A stretch of DNA of 64,000 nucleotides from Larus michahellis (lineage: Eukaryota; Chordata; Aves; Charadriiformes; Laridae). A model generated the notes under the pieces. The model was given only the letters and a program-made list of their open reading frames with translations. It searched no databases and was not told the DNA's origin. Shown here one piece after another: positions 25,310 to 36,300 of the stretch; within the stretch, counting starts at the first letter, position 1, and each line of letters begins with the position of its first letter. The position numbers and the translations under genes are program-made. Location of the stretch: contig NC_133925.1 in NCBI RefSeq assembly GCF_964199755.1, positions 890,618-954,617 on the forward strand, given 5' to 3'.

Positions 25310-27095
25310 CAGGTCCCCCAGTCCCTCCCAGTATGGCCCAGTAACCCCCTCCCAGCCTCCCAGTAGGGCCCAGTTAAACCACGCCAGGCCCCCAGTATGG
25401 CCCAGTAACCCCCCCGTCCTCCCCAGTACAGCCCAGTAACCTGTCCCAGGCTCCCAGTATGGCCCGGTTAACCCCTTCCAGCCTCCCAGTATGCCCCAGT
25501 AACCCCCCCGTCCTTCCCAGTACAGCCCAGTGACCCCTTCCAGCCTCCCAGTATGCCCCAGTAACCCCCAAATCCTTCCCAGTACAGCCCAGTAACCTGT
25601 CCCAGGCTCCCAGTATGGCCCGGTTAACCCCTTCCAGCCTCCCAGTATGCCCCAGTAACCCCCCCGTCCTTCCCAGTACAGCCCAGTGACCCCTTCCAGC
25701 CTCCCAGTATGCCCCAGTAACCCCCAAATCCTTCCCAGTACAGCCCAGTAACCTGTCCCAGGCTCCCAGTATATCCCGGTTAACCCCTTCCAGCCTCCCA
25801 GTATGCCCCAGTAACCCCCCCGTCCTTCCCAGTAGAGCCCAGTGACCCTCCCAGCCTCCCAGTACGCCCCAGTAACCCCCAAATCCTTCCCAGTACAGCC
25901 CAGTAACCCGTCCCGGGCTCCCAGTATGCCCCAGTAACCGCCAAATCCTTCCCAGTACAGCCCAGTGACCCTCCCAGCCTCCCAGTATGCCCCAGTAACC
26001 CCCCCGTCCTTCCCAGTACAGCCCAGTGACCCCTTCCAGCCTCCCAGTATGGCCCAGTAACCCCCAAATCCTTCCCAGTAAAGCCCAGTGACCCCCTCCC
26101 AGCCTCCCAGTACGCCCCAGTAACCCCCCCGTCCTTCCCAGTAGAGCCCAATAACCTGTCCCAGGCTCCCAGTATGGCCCAGTAACCCCCAAATCCTTCC
26201 CAGTACAGCCCAGTAACCCGTCTCAGGCTCCCAGTACGCCCCAGTAACCCCCCCGTCCTTCCCAGTACAGCCCAGTGACCCCCTCCAGGCTTCCCAGTAT
26301 GGCCCAGTAACCCCCAAATCCTTCCCAGTACAGCCCAGTAACCTGTCCCAGGCTCCCAGTACGCCCCAGTAACGCCCCCGTCCTTCCCAGTACAGCCCAG
26401 TGACCCCTTCCAGCCTCCCAGTATGCCCCAGTAACCCCCCCGTCCTTCCCAGTAGAGCCCAGTGACCCCTCCCAGCCTCCCAGTATGCCCCAGTAACCCC
26501 CAAATCCTTCCCAGTAAAGCCCAGTGACCCCCTCCCAGCCTCCCAGTACGCCCCAGTAACCCCCCCGTCCTTCCCAGTAGAGCCCAGTGACCCCTCCCAG
26601 CCTCCCAGTATGGCCCAGTAACCCCCAAATCCTTCCCAGTACAGCCCAGTGACCCGTCCCAGGCTCCCAGTAGGGCCCAGTAACCCCCCCGTCCTTCCCA
26701 GTAGAGCCCAGTGACCCCTCCCAGCCTCCCAGTATGGCCCAGTAACCCCCAAATCCTTCCCAGTACAGCCCAGTGACCCGTCCCAGGCTCCCAGTAGGGC
26801 CCAGTAACCCCCCCGTCCTTCCCAGTACAGCCCAGTGACCCCTCCCAGCCTCCCAGTATGGCCCAGTAACCCCCAAATCCTTCCCAGTAAAGCCCAGTGA
26901 CCCCCTCCCAGCCTCCCAGTACGCCCCAGTAACCCCCCCGTCCTTCCCAGTACAGCCCAGTAACCTGTCCCAGGCTCCCAGTATGGCCCAGTAACCCCCA
27001 AATCCTTCCCAGTACAGCCCAGTGACCCGTCCCAGGCTCCCAGTACGGCCCGGTTAACCCCTTCCAGCCTCTCCCAGTACGGCCCAGTTCCCTCC
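25310..27095. repeat. 62-bp CCCAGTACAGCCCAGTGACC array
   Basis: Nearly thirty units of about 62 bp containing CCCAGTAACCCCCAAATCC or CCCAGTAACCCCCCCGTCC, TTCCCAGTACAGCCCAGTG and CAGGCTCCCAGTATGG. It occupies the TGM1-RABGGTA spacer. Confidence 0.92.
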
Positions 27096-27099
27096 CAGT

Positions 27100-27985
27100 G
27101 CCCCGCCCGGCGCCGGAGGGACGCAGGCGTCTGGGCCTGCCCGAGCAGCTCCCCCCCCCCCGCCCCCCCCCGCCCCCCCCAGTCCCGTCCGGGAACGCTC
27201 CCAGTCCAACCAGTTCCCCCAGTTCGCCCAGTTCCCCCCCCCCCCAAACCGCTTCCCGTAGCCCCCCCCCCCCCCCAACAGCCCTCCCAGTAACCCCCCC
27301 CAGCGCTCCCAGTAAGCCCAGTTTACCCCTTCCCGGGGCTCTCGGTAACCACAGGTGCTCCCAGTTGGCCCCTCCCAGAGCTCCCAGTAACCCCAGTTAC
27401 GCCCTCCCAGCACTTCCAGTAACTCCAGTGCTCCCAGTGACCCACCCCCCCACTCCCAGTGCTCCCAGTAACCCCCTCGGAGTCTTCCCAGTGAGCCCTT
27501 CCCAGTGCTCCCAGTAACACCCCCCCCCCGGCCCTGGCCTGTGTCCTCCCAGTAACCCTACTAACCCCTCCCAGTGCTCCCAGTTTGCCCAGTAACCCCC
27601 TCCCCGTGCTCCCAGTAGCTCCAGTTAACCCTTCCCAGCGCTCCCAGTACCCCCCCAGTCCTCCCAGTATCCCCCCCCGGCTCTTCAGTAACCCCGCTAA
27701 CCCCTCCCAGTGCCCCCAGTTTGCCCAGTAACCCCCTCCCCTTGCTCCCAGTAGCTCCAGTTAACCCTTCCCAGCCATCCCAGTGCCCCCCCCCCGTACC
27801 TCCCAGTAGCTCCCAGTGCTCCCAGTGCCCCGCACTCCCTGGCGGGGGGTAGACCAAGGGAAAGGGGCGTGGCCCTGGGAGGAAGGGGCGGGGCCAAAGC
27901 AGACCACGCCCCCTTATTGCCCCACACTTGGGGGGCGGGGGGGAACCCTGGCGTCTGGGCGCTCCCTCGGCCCCTCCCGGGATCA
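27100..27985. repeat. CCCAGTAACCCC spacer, TGM1-RABGGTA
   Basis: Spacer of C homopolymers and irregular CTCCCAGTAACCCC units to about 27840, then unique GC-rich sequence to 27985. No exon with conserved protein sequence was recognised. A TGM1 untranslated exon could be hidden here. Confidence 0.6.
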
Positions 27986-29330
27986 CTATGTGGCAGGGGG
28001 GGGCCTATGGGTTGGGCAATGGCTCACTATGTGGCGGGGGGGGCCTATGGGTGGGGCAATGGCTCACTATGTGGCGGGGGGGGCCTATGGGTGGGGCAAT
28101 GGCTCACTATGTGGCAGGGGCGGGGTCCATTGAATGTCATAATGGCTCACTATGTGTCGGGGGGGGCCTATGGGGCAGGGCGATGGCTCACTATGTGGCA
28201 AGGGTGGGGTCCATTGAAGGTCATAATGGCTCACTATGTGGCAGGGGGACCCTATGGGGGGGGGGCAATGGCTCACTATGTGGCAGGGGTCCCTATGGGG
28301 GGGGGGCAATGGCTCACTATGTGGCAAGGGTGGGGTCCATTGAAGGTCATAATGGCTCACTATGTGGCAGGGGGACCCTGTGGGGTGTGGCAATGGCTCA
28401 CTATGTGGCAGGGGGACCCTATGGGGCAGGGCAATGGCTCACTATGTGGCAGGGGTGGGACCCATAGAAGATCATAATGGCTCACTATGTGGCAAGGGTG
28501 GGGTCCATTGAAGGTCATAATGGCTCACTATGTGGCAGGGGGACCCTATGGGGGGGGCAATGGCTCACTATATGGCAGGGGTGGGACCCATAGAAGGTCA
28601 TAATGGCTCACTATGTGGCAGGGGGACCCTATGGGGTGTGGCAATAGCTCACTATGTGGCAGGGGGACCCTATGGGGGGGGCAATGGCTCACTATATGGC
28701 AGGGGTCCCTATGGGGGGGGGGGCAATGGCTCACTATGTGGCAGGGGTGGGACCCACAGAAGGTCATAATGGCTCACTATGTGGCAGGGGGACCCTATGG
28801 GGTGTGGCAATAGCTCACTATGTGGCAGGGGGACCCTATGGGGGGGGGCAATGGCTCACTATATGGCAGGGGTCCCTATGGGGCAGGGCGATGGCTCACT
28901 ATGTGGCAAGGGTGGGGTCCATTGAAGGTCAAAATGGCTCACTATGTGGCAGGGGGACCCTATGGGGTGTGGCAATAGCTCACTATGTGGCAGGGGGACC
29001 CTATGGCGGGGGGGCAATGGCTCACTATGTGGCAAGGGTGGGACCCATTGAATGTCATAATGGCTCACTATGTGGCAGGGGTCCCTATGGGGGGGGTAAT
29101 GGCTCACTATGTGGCAGGGGGACCCTATGGGGGGGGTAATGGCTCAATATGTGGCAGGGGTCCCTATGGGGGGGGACAATGGCTCACTATGTGGCAGGGG
29201 GACCCTATGGCGGGGGGGCAATGGCTCACTATGTGGCAAGGGTGGGACCCATTGAATGTCATAATGGCTCACTATGTGGCAGGGGCACCCTATGGGGGGG
29301 GCAATGGCTCACTATGTGGCAAACTTGTCC
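27985..29330. repeat. GGCTCACTATGTGGCAGGG array
   Basis: More than thirty copies of a unit of about 41-43 bp, AATGGCTCACTATGTGGCAG followed by GGGGACCCTATGGGG, alternating with GGTGGGGTCCATTGAAGGTC forms. It lies in the TGM1-RABGGTA spacer and has no relation to the CCAGT arrays on either side. Confidence 0.92.
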
Positions 29331-29604
29331 TGTGGGGCGGGGCGCTGGCTCACTATTTGGCACGGGGCCGCTATGGGGCTGGGGGGGGGGGGGGGAGGTC
29401 AGCGCCGGGTGAACTATGGGGCAGGGCCGGCGGCTCACTATTTGGCAAGGGGGGGCCTTAGGGCACGGTGCCTGTCGTGCTCCCCCTGGGGGGCGGGGAG
29501 GGCTCACTATTTGGCAAGGGGCTGAGGAACGGGTCCTGCCGCTGCCCCGCCCCGCCCGGCCATGGGGCAACCGGGGTGTGGGGCCGGTGAAGCAACCGGG
29601 GAAT

Positions 29605-30210
29605 TGAGGAACTGGGAGGGACTGGGGGGGGCACAGAGCTGTACTGGGAGGGACTGGGGGGGACTGGGAGGGACTGGGGGGGCACAGAGCTGTACTGGGA
29701 GGGACTGGGGGGGCACAGAGCTGTACTGGGAGGGACTGGGGGGGACTGGGGGGATACAGAGCTATACTGGGAGGGACTGGGGGGGCACAGAGCTGTACTG
29801 GGAGGGACTGGGGGGGCACAGATTTATACTGGGGGGGACTGGGAGGGACTGGGGGGGGCACAGAGCTATACTGGGAGGGACTGGGGGGGCACAGAGCCGT
29901 ATTGGGAGGGACTGGGGGGGCACAGAGCCGTACTGGGAGGGACTGGGAGGGACTGGGGGGGCACAGAGCTGTACTGGGAGGGACTGGGGGGGCACAGAGC
30001 CGTACTGGGAGGGACTGGGGGGGACTGGGGGGGCACAGAGCCGTACTGGGAGGGACTGGGGGGGCACAGAGCCGTATTGGGAGGGACTGGGGGGGCACAG
30101 AGCCATACTGGGAGGGACTGGGAGGGACTGGGGGGGGCACAGAGTCATACTGGGAGGGACTGGGGGGGCACAGAGCTGTACTGGGGGGGACTGGGAGGGA
30201 CTGGGGACCC
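29605..30210. repeat. 31-bp TACTGGGAGGGACTGGGGG array
   Basis: About 18 units of roughly 31 bp, CTGTACTGGGAGGGACTGGG plus GGGGCACAGAG, ending just before the RABGGTA poly(A) signal. Plus-strand G-runs give strong G-quadruplex potential. Confidence 0.92.
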
Positions 30211-30266
30211 CCCCCTCCCTCCCCAAGCCCCTCCCCCACTGCCAAGCCCCGCCTTTATGACATCAC

Positions 30267-30272
30267 TTTATT
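30267..30272 (-). terminator. RABGGTA: RABGGTA polyadenylation signal
   Basis: TTTATT on the plus strand is AATAAA on the gene strand, about 105 nt past the RABGGTA stop codon. Confidence 0.75.
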
Positions 30273-30377
30273 GGAGGACACCCCCCCTTTAAAGGGCGGG
30301 GCCGGGGGAGAAGGGGCGGGGCACCATCCTCTGTGGGGGTGGGGTGGGGGCGGGGCGGAGCTCGGCGCGCCGGCCAA

Positions 30378-33300
30378 TCAGGCGAGGGCGACCTCGACGT
30401 GGGGGAGGAGCCGGGCCAGCTGGGCGGCGGCTTCGGGGGCGGCGGCCAAGGGGGTGTCGGCCAATCGCAGGCGAGCCAGGCGGGGGCAGGCGGCCAATGG
30501 GGCGAGGGCGGAGGCGTGGCTTATGGCTGCGGGGAAAGGGGGGGGGGCGGAGTCAAGGAGAAGCCCCTCCCACCTCCCCTTAGGCCACGCCCCCTTCCCC
30601 GGCCCGCTATTGGCTACCACAAGCCCCGCCCATTCGCCCCAGACCACACCCCCCCGCCCCCAGGCCCCGCCCCCGCCTCGAAGCCACGCCCCCCGTACCG
30701 CAAGCCCCGCCCCTTCCCATAAGCCACGCCCCCGTCCTTTAAGCCACGCCCCCTTCCTTTAAGCTGCCGGCCAAGCCCCGCCCCAGACCAAGCCCCGCCC
30801 CCTTCCCCCTAAGCCCCGCCCCCGCTCCAAGCCCCGCCCCTTCCCCTAAGCCCCGCCCCTGCTCCAAGCCCCGCCCCCTTCCCCCTAAGCCCCGCCCCCG
30901 CTCCAAGCCCCGCCCTTCCCCAGCCCCAACCCCCCCCGGCCCCTTCCCCTAAGCCCCGCCCCTGCTCCAAACCCCGCCCCCTTCCCCCTAAGCCCCGCCC
31001 TCAGGCCAGGCCCCGCCCCTTCCCCTAAGCCCCACCCTTTCCCCCAAGCCCCGCCCCTGCCCCAAACCCCGCCCCTCCCCAGCCCCAACCCCCCCCGGCC
31101 CCTTCCCCTAAGCCCCGCCCCCAGGCCAGGCCCCGCCCCCACAAGCCCCGCCCCTGCTCCAAACCCCGCCCCCTTTCCCCCAAGCCCCGCCCTCAGGTCA
31201 GGCCCCGCCCCTTTCCCTAAGCCCCGCCCCTTCCCCAGGCCCCGCCCCCACTCCAAGACCCCGCCCCCTTCCCCCTAAGCCCCACCCCCGCTCCAAGCCC
31301 CCGCCCCTCCCCAGCCCCACTCCCCCGCCCCTTCCCCTAAGCCCCGCCCCCAGCCCCGCCCCTTCCCCAAGCCCCGCCCCCGCTCCAAACCCCGCCCCTC
31401 CCCAGCCCCCCCCGGCCCCTTCCCCTAAGCCCCGCCCCCAGGCCAGGCCCCGCCCCCACAAGCCCCGCCCCTTCCCCTAAGCCCCGCCCCCCCCGGGCCC
31501 TACGGTTGCCCTCGAGGCGCAGCTCCTCCAGGCGGGGGAGGGGCGGGAACCCCCCCAGGGTCGCGACCTCGTTACGTGACAGGTCCAGCACCTGCAGGGG
31601 AGGGGGAGGGGCGAGCCCGCCCCATAGATGTGGGTCCCGGACGCCGGGGTCCCACCCCCCGCCCCATAGATGGGGGTCCCGGAGGCCCGGGTGGCCCTTA
31701 AACACCTGGGTTCCCTCCCCCTGCCCCATAGATGTGGGTCCCAGGCGCCGGGGTCCCACCCCCCGCCCCATAGATGCGGGTCCCGGATGCCTTGGTTCCC
31801 CCCCCGCCCCATAGATGGGGGTCCCGGAGGCCCGGGTGGCCCTTGAACACCTGGGTTCCCTCCCACTGCCCCATAGATGTGGGTCCCGGGCGCCAGGGTC
31901 CCACCCCCCACCCCATAGATGCGGGTCCCGGATGCCTTGGTTCCCCCCCCGCCCCATAGATGGGGGTCCCGGAGGCCCGGGTGGCCCTTAAACACCTGGG
32001 TTCCCTCCCCCTGCCCCATAGATGTGCGTCCCGGACGCCTGGGTCCCCTATAGATGTGGGTCCCACACACCCGGGTGTCACCCTCGCCGCACCCCGCCTC
32101 CCGCCGACCCATAGATGTGGGTCCCGGACACCTGGGGCCCACCCTCTGCCCCATAGAAGTGGGTCCCGGAGGCCTGGGTGTCCCTTAAACGTCGGGGTTC
32201 CCTCTCCCTGCCCCATAGATGTAGGTCCTGGATGCCTTGGTTCCCCCCCTGCCCCATAGATGTGGGTCCCGGACGCCTGGGTCCCTTATAGATGTGGGTC
32301 CCACACACCGGGGTGTCATCCCCCCCCCCACCCCGCCGCCCCATAGATGTGGGTCGCGGATGCCGGGGTCCTCGTCCCGTTCCCCCCCTGCCCCCCCTAC
32401 CTCCCCCTTCCCGCCAGCCCCATAGATGTGGGTCCCACCTGCAGGCGCCGCAGCCCCCCGATGGCGGGGGGGAGCCCCCCCAGGCCGTTCCCCCCCAGCT
32501 CCAGCCGCGTCACCAGCACCAGCCGCTCCAGCAGCGGCAGCGACCGCAGCGCCTGGGGGCGGGGCCTCAGCCAGACCACGCCCCCTCCCCGGGACACACC
32601 CCCCCAAGCCCCTCACACCCCCTCCAGGCCCCTCCCACCCCTTCAAGCCCCTCCCACCCCCTCCCACCCCTTTAAGCCCCTCCCACCACCTCCAAGCCCC
32701 TCCCACCCCCTCCAGGCCCCTCCCACCCTCTTTGAGCCCCTCCCACCCCCTCCAAGCCCCTCCCATCCCTCCAAGCCCCTCCCACCCCCCAAGCCCCTCC
32801 CACCCCCTCCAGGCCCCTCCCACCCCCTCCCAGCCCTTTAAGACCCTCCCATCCCTTTAAGCCCCTCCCACCCCCTCCAGGCCCCTCCCACCCCCTCCAG
32901 GCCCCTCCCACCCCCTCCAAGCCCCTCCCACCCCCCAAGCCCCTCCCACCCCCTCCGAGCCCCTCCCACCCTCTTTGAGCCCCTCCCACCCCCCCAAGCC
33001 CCTCCCACCCTCTTTGAGCCCCTCCCACCCCCTCCAAGCCCCTCCCCACTCCCTTTAAGCCCCTCCCACCCCTTTAAGCCCCTCCCATCCCTCCAGGCCC
33101 CTCCCACCCCCTCCAAGCCCCTCCCACCCCGTTTAAGCCCCTCCCACCCCGTTTAAGCCCCTCCCACCCCTCCAGGTCCCTCCCACCCCTCCAAGCCCCT
33201 CCCACCCCCTCCAAGCCCCTCCCACCCCTTTAAGCCCCTCCCACCCCTTTAAGCCCCTCCCACCCCCTCCAAGCCCCTCCCACCCCTCCAAGCCCCTCCC

Positions 33301-36300
33301 ACCTCTCCAAGCCCCTCCCACCCCTTCAAGCCCCTCCCACCCCTTCAAGCTCCTCCCACCCCTCCAGGCCCCTCCCTCCCCCTCAAGCCCCTCCCATCCC
33401 TCCAGGCCCCGCCCCTTCCCACGAGGCCCCGCCCCCTTTCCCCCCCGGCCCCCGCCCCCTCCTTTACCTTCTCGGGGAGGCGGAGCGTGAGGTCATCGCC
33501 GGGCCCCGCCCCCATCCGGGCCACGCCCAGCACCAGCTCCGCCCGCGAGGCCATGTCGGCCAGGAAGCCGCGGCGCAGGGGGTCCACCTCCTGGGGGGGG
33601 GGACGGGGGGGCCACGTCAGGCCACGCCCCCCCCAAGCCACACCCCCCCCCTCCGTTAAGCCCCACCCACCTGGAGGTCCCGCAGGTAGCCCCGGATCTC
33701 GTCCTCGTAGCCCAGCGGGTCCAGGGCCGACAGCAGCAGCACCAGCGTCAGCAGGCACCCTGGGGGGGGGGAGGGGGGGAGAAACGGGGGAACCCCCCCC
33801 AGAACCCCCCAAAATACCTCAGCACCCCCCCCAAAACCGCCCCCCGCAGGGCACCCGGGACCCAAAAACCCCCAAACCCCCTAAAACCGCCCCAAAACCC
33901 CCCCAATACCCCACATAGCCCCCCAAAACCGCCCCCCAAAGGGGACCCAGGAGCCCGGGGGGACCCGAAACCCATCAAACCCCCTAAAAACCCCCCAAAA
34001 CCACCCCCCAAAGGGGACCCACGCGCCCGGGGGGACTCAAAACCCCCCCAAACCCCCTAAAACCGCCCCCCAAAGGGGACCCAGGCGTCCGGGGGGACCC
34101 GAACCCCCCCCAAACCCCCTTAAAACCCCTAAAACCGCCCCCCAAAGGAGAACCAGGCGCCCGGGGGGACCCGAAACCCCCCCAAACCCCCTAAAAACCC
34201 CCTAAAACCGCCCCCCAAAGGGGACCCAGGCGTCCGGGGGGGACCCGAAACCCCCCCAAAAGGTGTCCCGGGGGGGGGGGGGTGTGTGGGGTGTGGGGTT
34301 GGGGGGGGGGGGGTCTCACCCCGGCTGCGGGGCTCCAGCTCCAGCAGCTCCCGGCAAGTGGCCGCCTGCCCCTCCAGCACCGAGGCCTCGGCCACGCCCA
34401 CTTCCGGCCTGGGCGGGGGGGGGGGAGAGGGGGCGTGGTCAAAAGGGGGGGCGGGGCTTAGCCCGAGGAGGAGGAGCCCCGGCCCTTTTATGGCTTGAAA
34501 TGAGGATTGGGGGGGCGTGGCTTAACCAAAGGGGGCGTGGTTTATGCAGGGAGGCATGGCTTGGCCAAAGGGGGCGTGGCTTCGGCGCAGTGGGAGGGGC
34601 CCGGTTCCTTTTATGGCTCTCAATGAGGTTCCCGGGGGGGCGTGGCTTGGCCAAAGGGGGCGTGGCTTCGGCGCAGTGGGAGGGGCCCGGTTCCTTTTAT
34701 GGCTCTCAATGAGGTTCCCGGGGGGGCGTGGCTTGGCCAAAGGGGGCGTGGCTTCGGCGCAGTGGGAGGGGCCCAGTTCCTTTTATGGCTCTCAATGAGG
34801 TTCCCGGGGGGGCGTGGCTTTAGGTCAAGGGGGCGTGGCCTACCGGGGTGTGGGGGGGGCGCTTAAAGGGCCGGCGGCTCAGTGCTTATTGGGGGGGGGG
34901 GGGGGGGCAGCGAGGGGGCGGGGCTTGGGGGCGAATGGGCGGGGCTTCTGGGTATCGGGCGGGGCTTGGGGTGGTGGGCGGGGCTTGGGGAGGTGGGCGG
35001 GGCTTACCAGAAGAGCTCGCGGGCGACGATTGGCTCCTGCCACCAGGCCTCGTTCTCATCTAGGAGGAAAGGGCGTGGTCACGGGTGGGCGGGCCTTAAA
35101 AGGGCGTGGCCGGGGGGGGCGTGGCTCCTTACCTGGGCCGAGCGTCACCTCGCGGTGGGCGGGGTCACCCTCCCACGTGACCCGGAAGTGGAGGCGGGGC
35201 CGGGCGGGGGGGAGGGGTAGGTCGCAGAGCTGGGCGGGGCCCGGTCAAGGAACCGGGCGTGGGGGAGAAGGGGGACACGCCCTTGCCCCGCCCCCCCCCC
35301 CCCACAACCCCCCCCCTCCCCCGCCGCTGCTGTTGGATACCCAGGTGTGGCCGGGGCGGGGCCGCCCCGCCCCCGAGCGCCACGCCCCTTCCAGGGCGGA
35401 GCCGTCCAGCGTCGCCAACAGCACGGGGTGCCCCTCCCCCACCTGCGGGACCCCAACGTCTGGGTCGGGGGGGGGCCAAACCCCCCCCCACGACCCCCCC
35501 GAAACCGCCCCCCAAAGGGGAACCCAAAACCCCCCTATAGCCCCCCAAAACCTCCCCACGGCCCCCCCCAAAACTGCCCCCCAAAGGGGTCCCAGGCCTC
35601 CGGGGGGGGACCCCAACCCCCCCACGGCCCCCCCAAACCCCCCCATAGCCCTCCAAAACCCCCCAAAGGCCCCCCCCAAATGGGACCCAGGCCTCCGGGG
35701 GGGACACCAAACCCCCCCACAGCCCCCCCAAAACTGCCCCCAAAGGGGATCCAAGCCGCCGGGGGGGACCCCAACCCCCCCAGAGACCCCCAAAACCCCC
35801 CCCAAAGGGGACCCAGGCCTCCAGGGGGGACCCCAAACCCCCCCAGAGCCCCCCCAAACTGCCCCCAAAGGGGACCCAGGCCTCCAGGGGGGGACCCCAA
35901 CCCCCCCATAGCCCCCCCAAACCCCCCCAGAGCCCCCCCAAACTGCCCCCAAAGGGGACCCAGGCCTCCGGGGAGGGACCCAAACCCCCCCATAGCCCCC
36001 CCAAAACTGCCCCCAAAGGCGATCCAAGCCTCTGGGGGGGACCCCAAACCCCCTCAGAGCCCCCCCAAACCCCCCCAGAGCCCCCCCAAACTGCCCCCAA
36101 AGGGGACCCAGGCCTCCAGGGGGGGACCCCAACCCCCCCAGAGCCCCCCCAAACTGCCCCCAAAGGGGACCCAGGTCTCCAGGGGGGGACCCCAACCCCC
36201 CCAGAGCCCCCACAAAACCCCCCAGAGACCCCCAAAACCCCCCCCAAAGGGGACCCAGGCCTCCAGGGGGGACCCCAACCCCCCCATAGCCCCCCCAAAC

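Noticed and set aside
27100-27180. Possible small exon in the TGM1-RABGGTA spacer
   Set aside because: A short non-repetitive stretch, but no conserved peptide and no paired splice sites; at best an untranslated TGM1 exon.
28000-29330. Direct repeats with spacer-like intervals resembling a CRISPR array
   Set aside because: Units are whole-length tandem repeats with variable parts also repetitive, in a vertebrate genome without cas genes.
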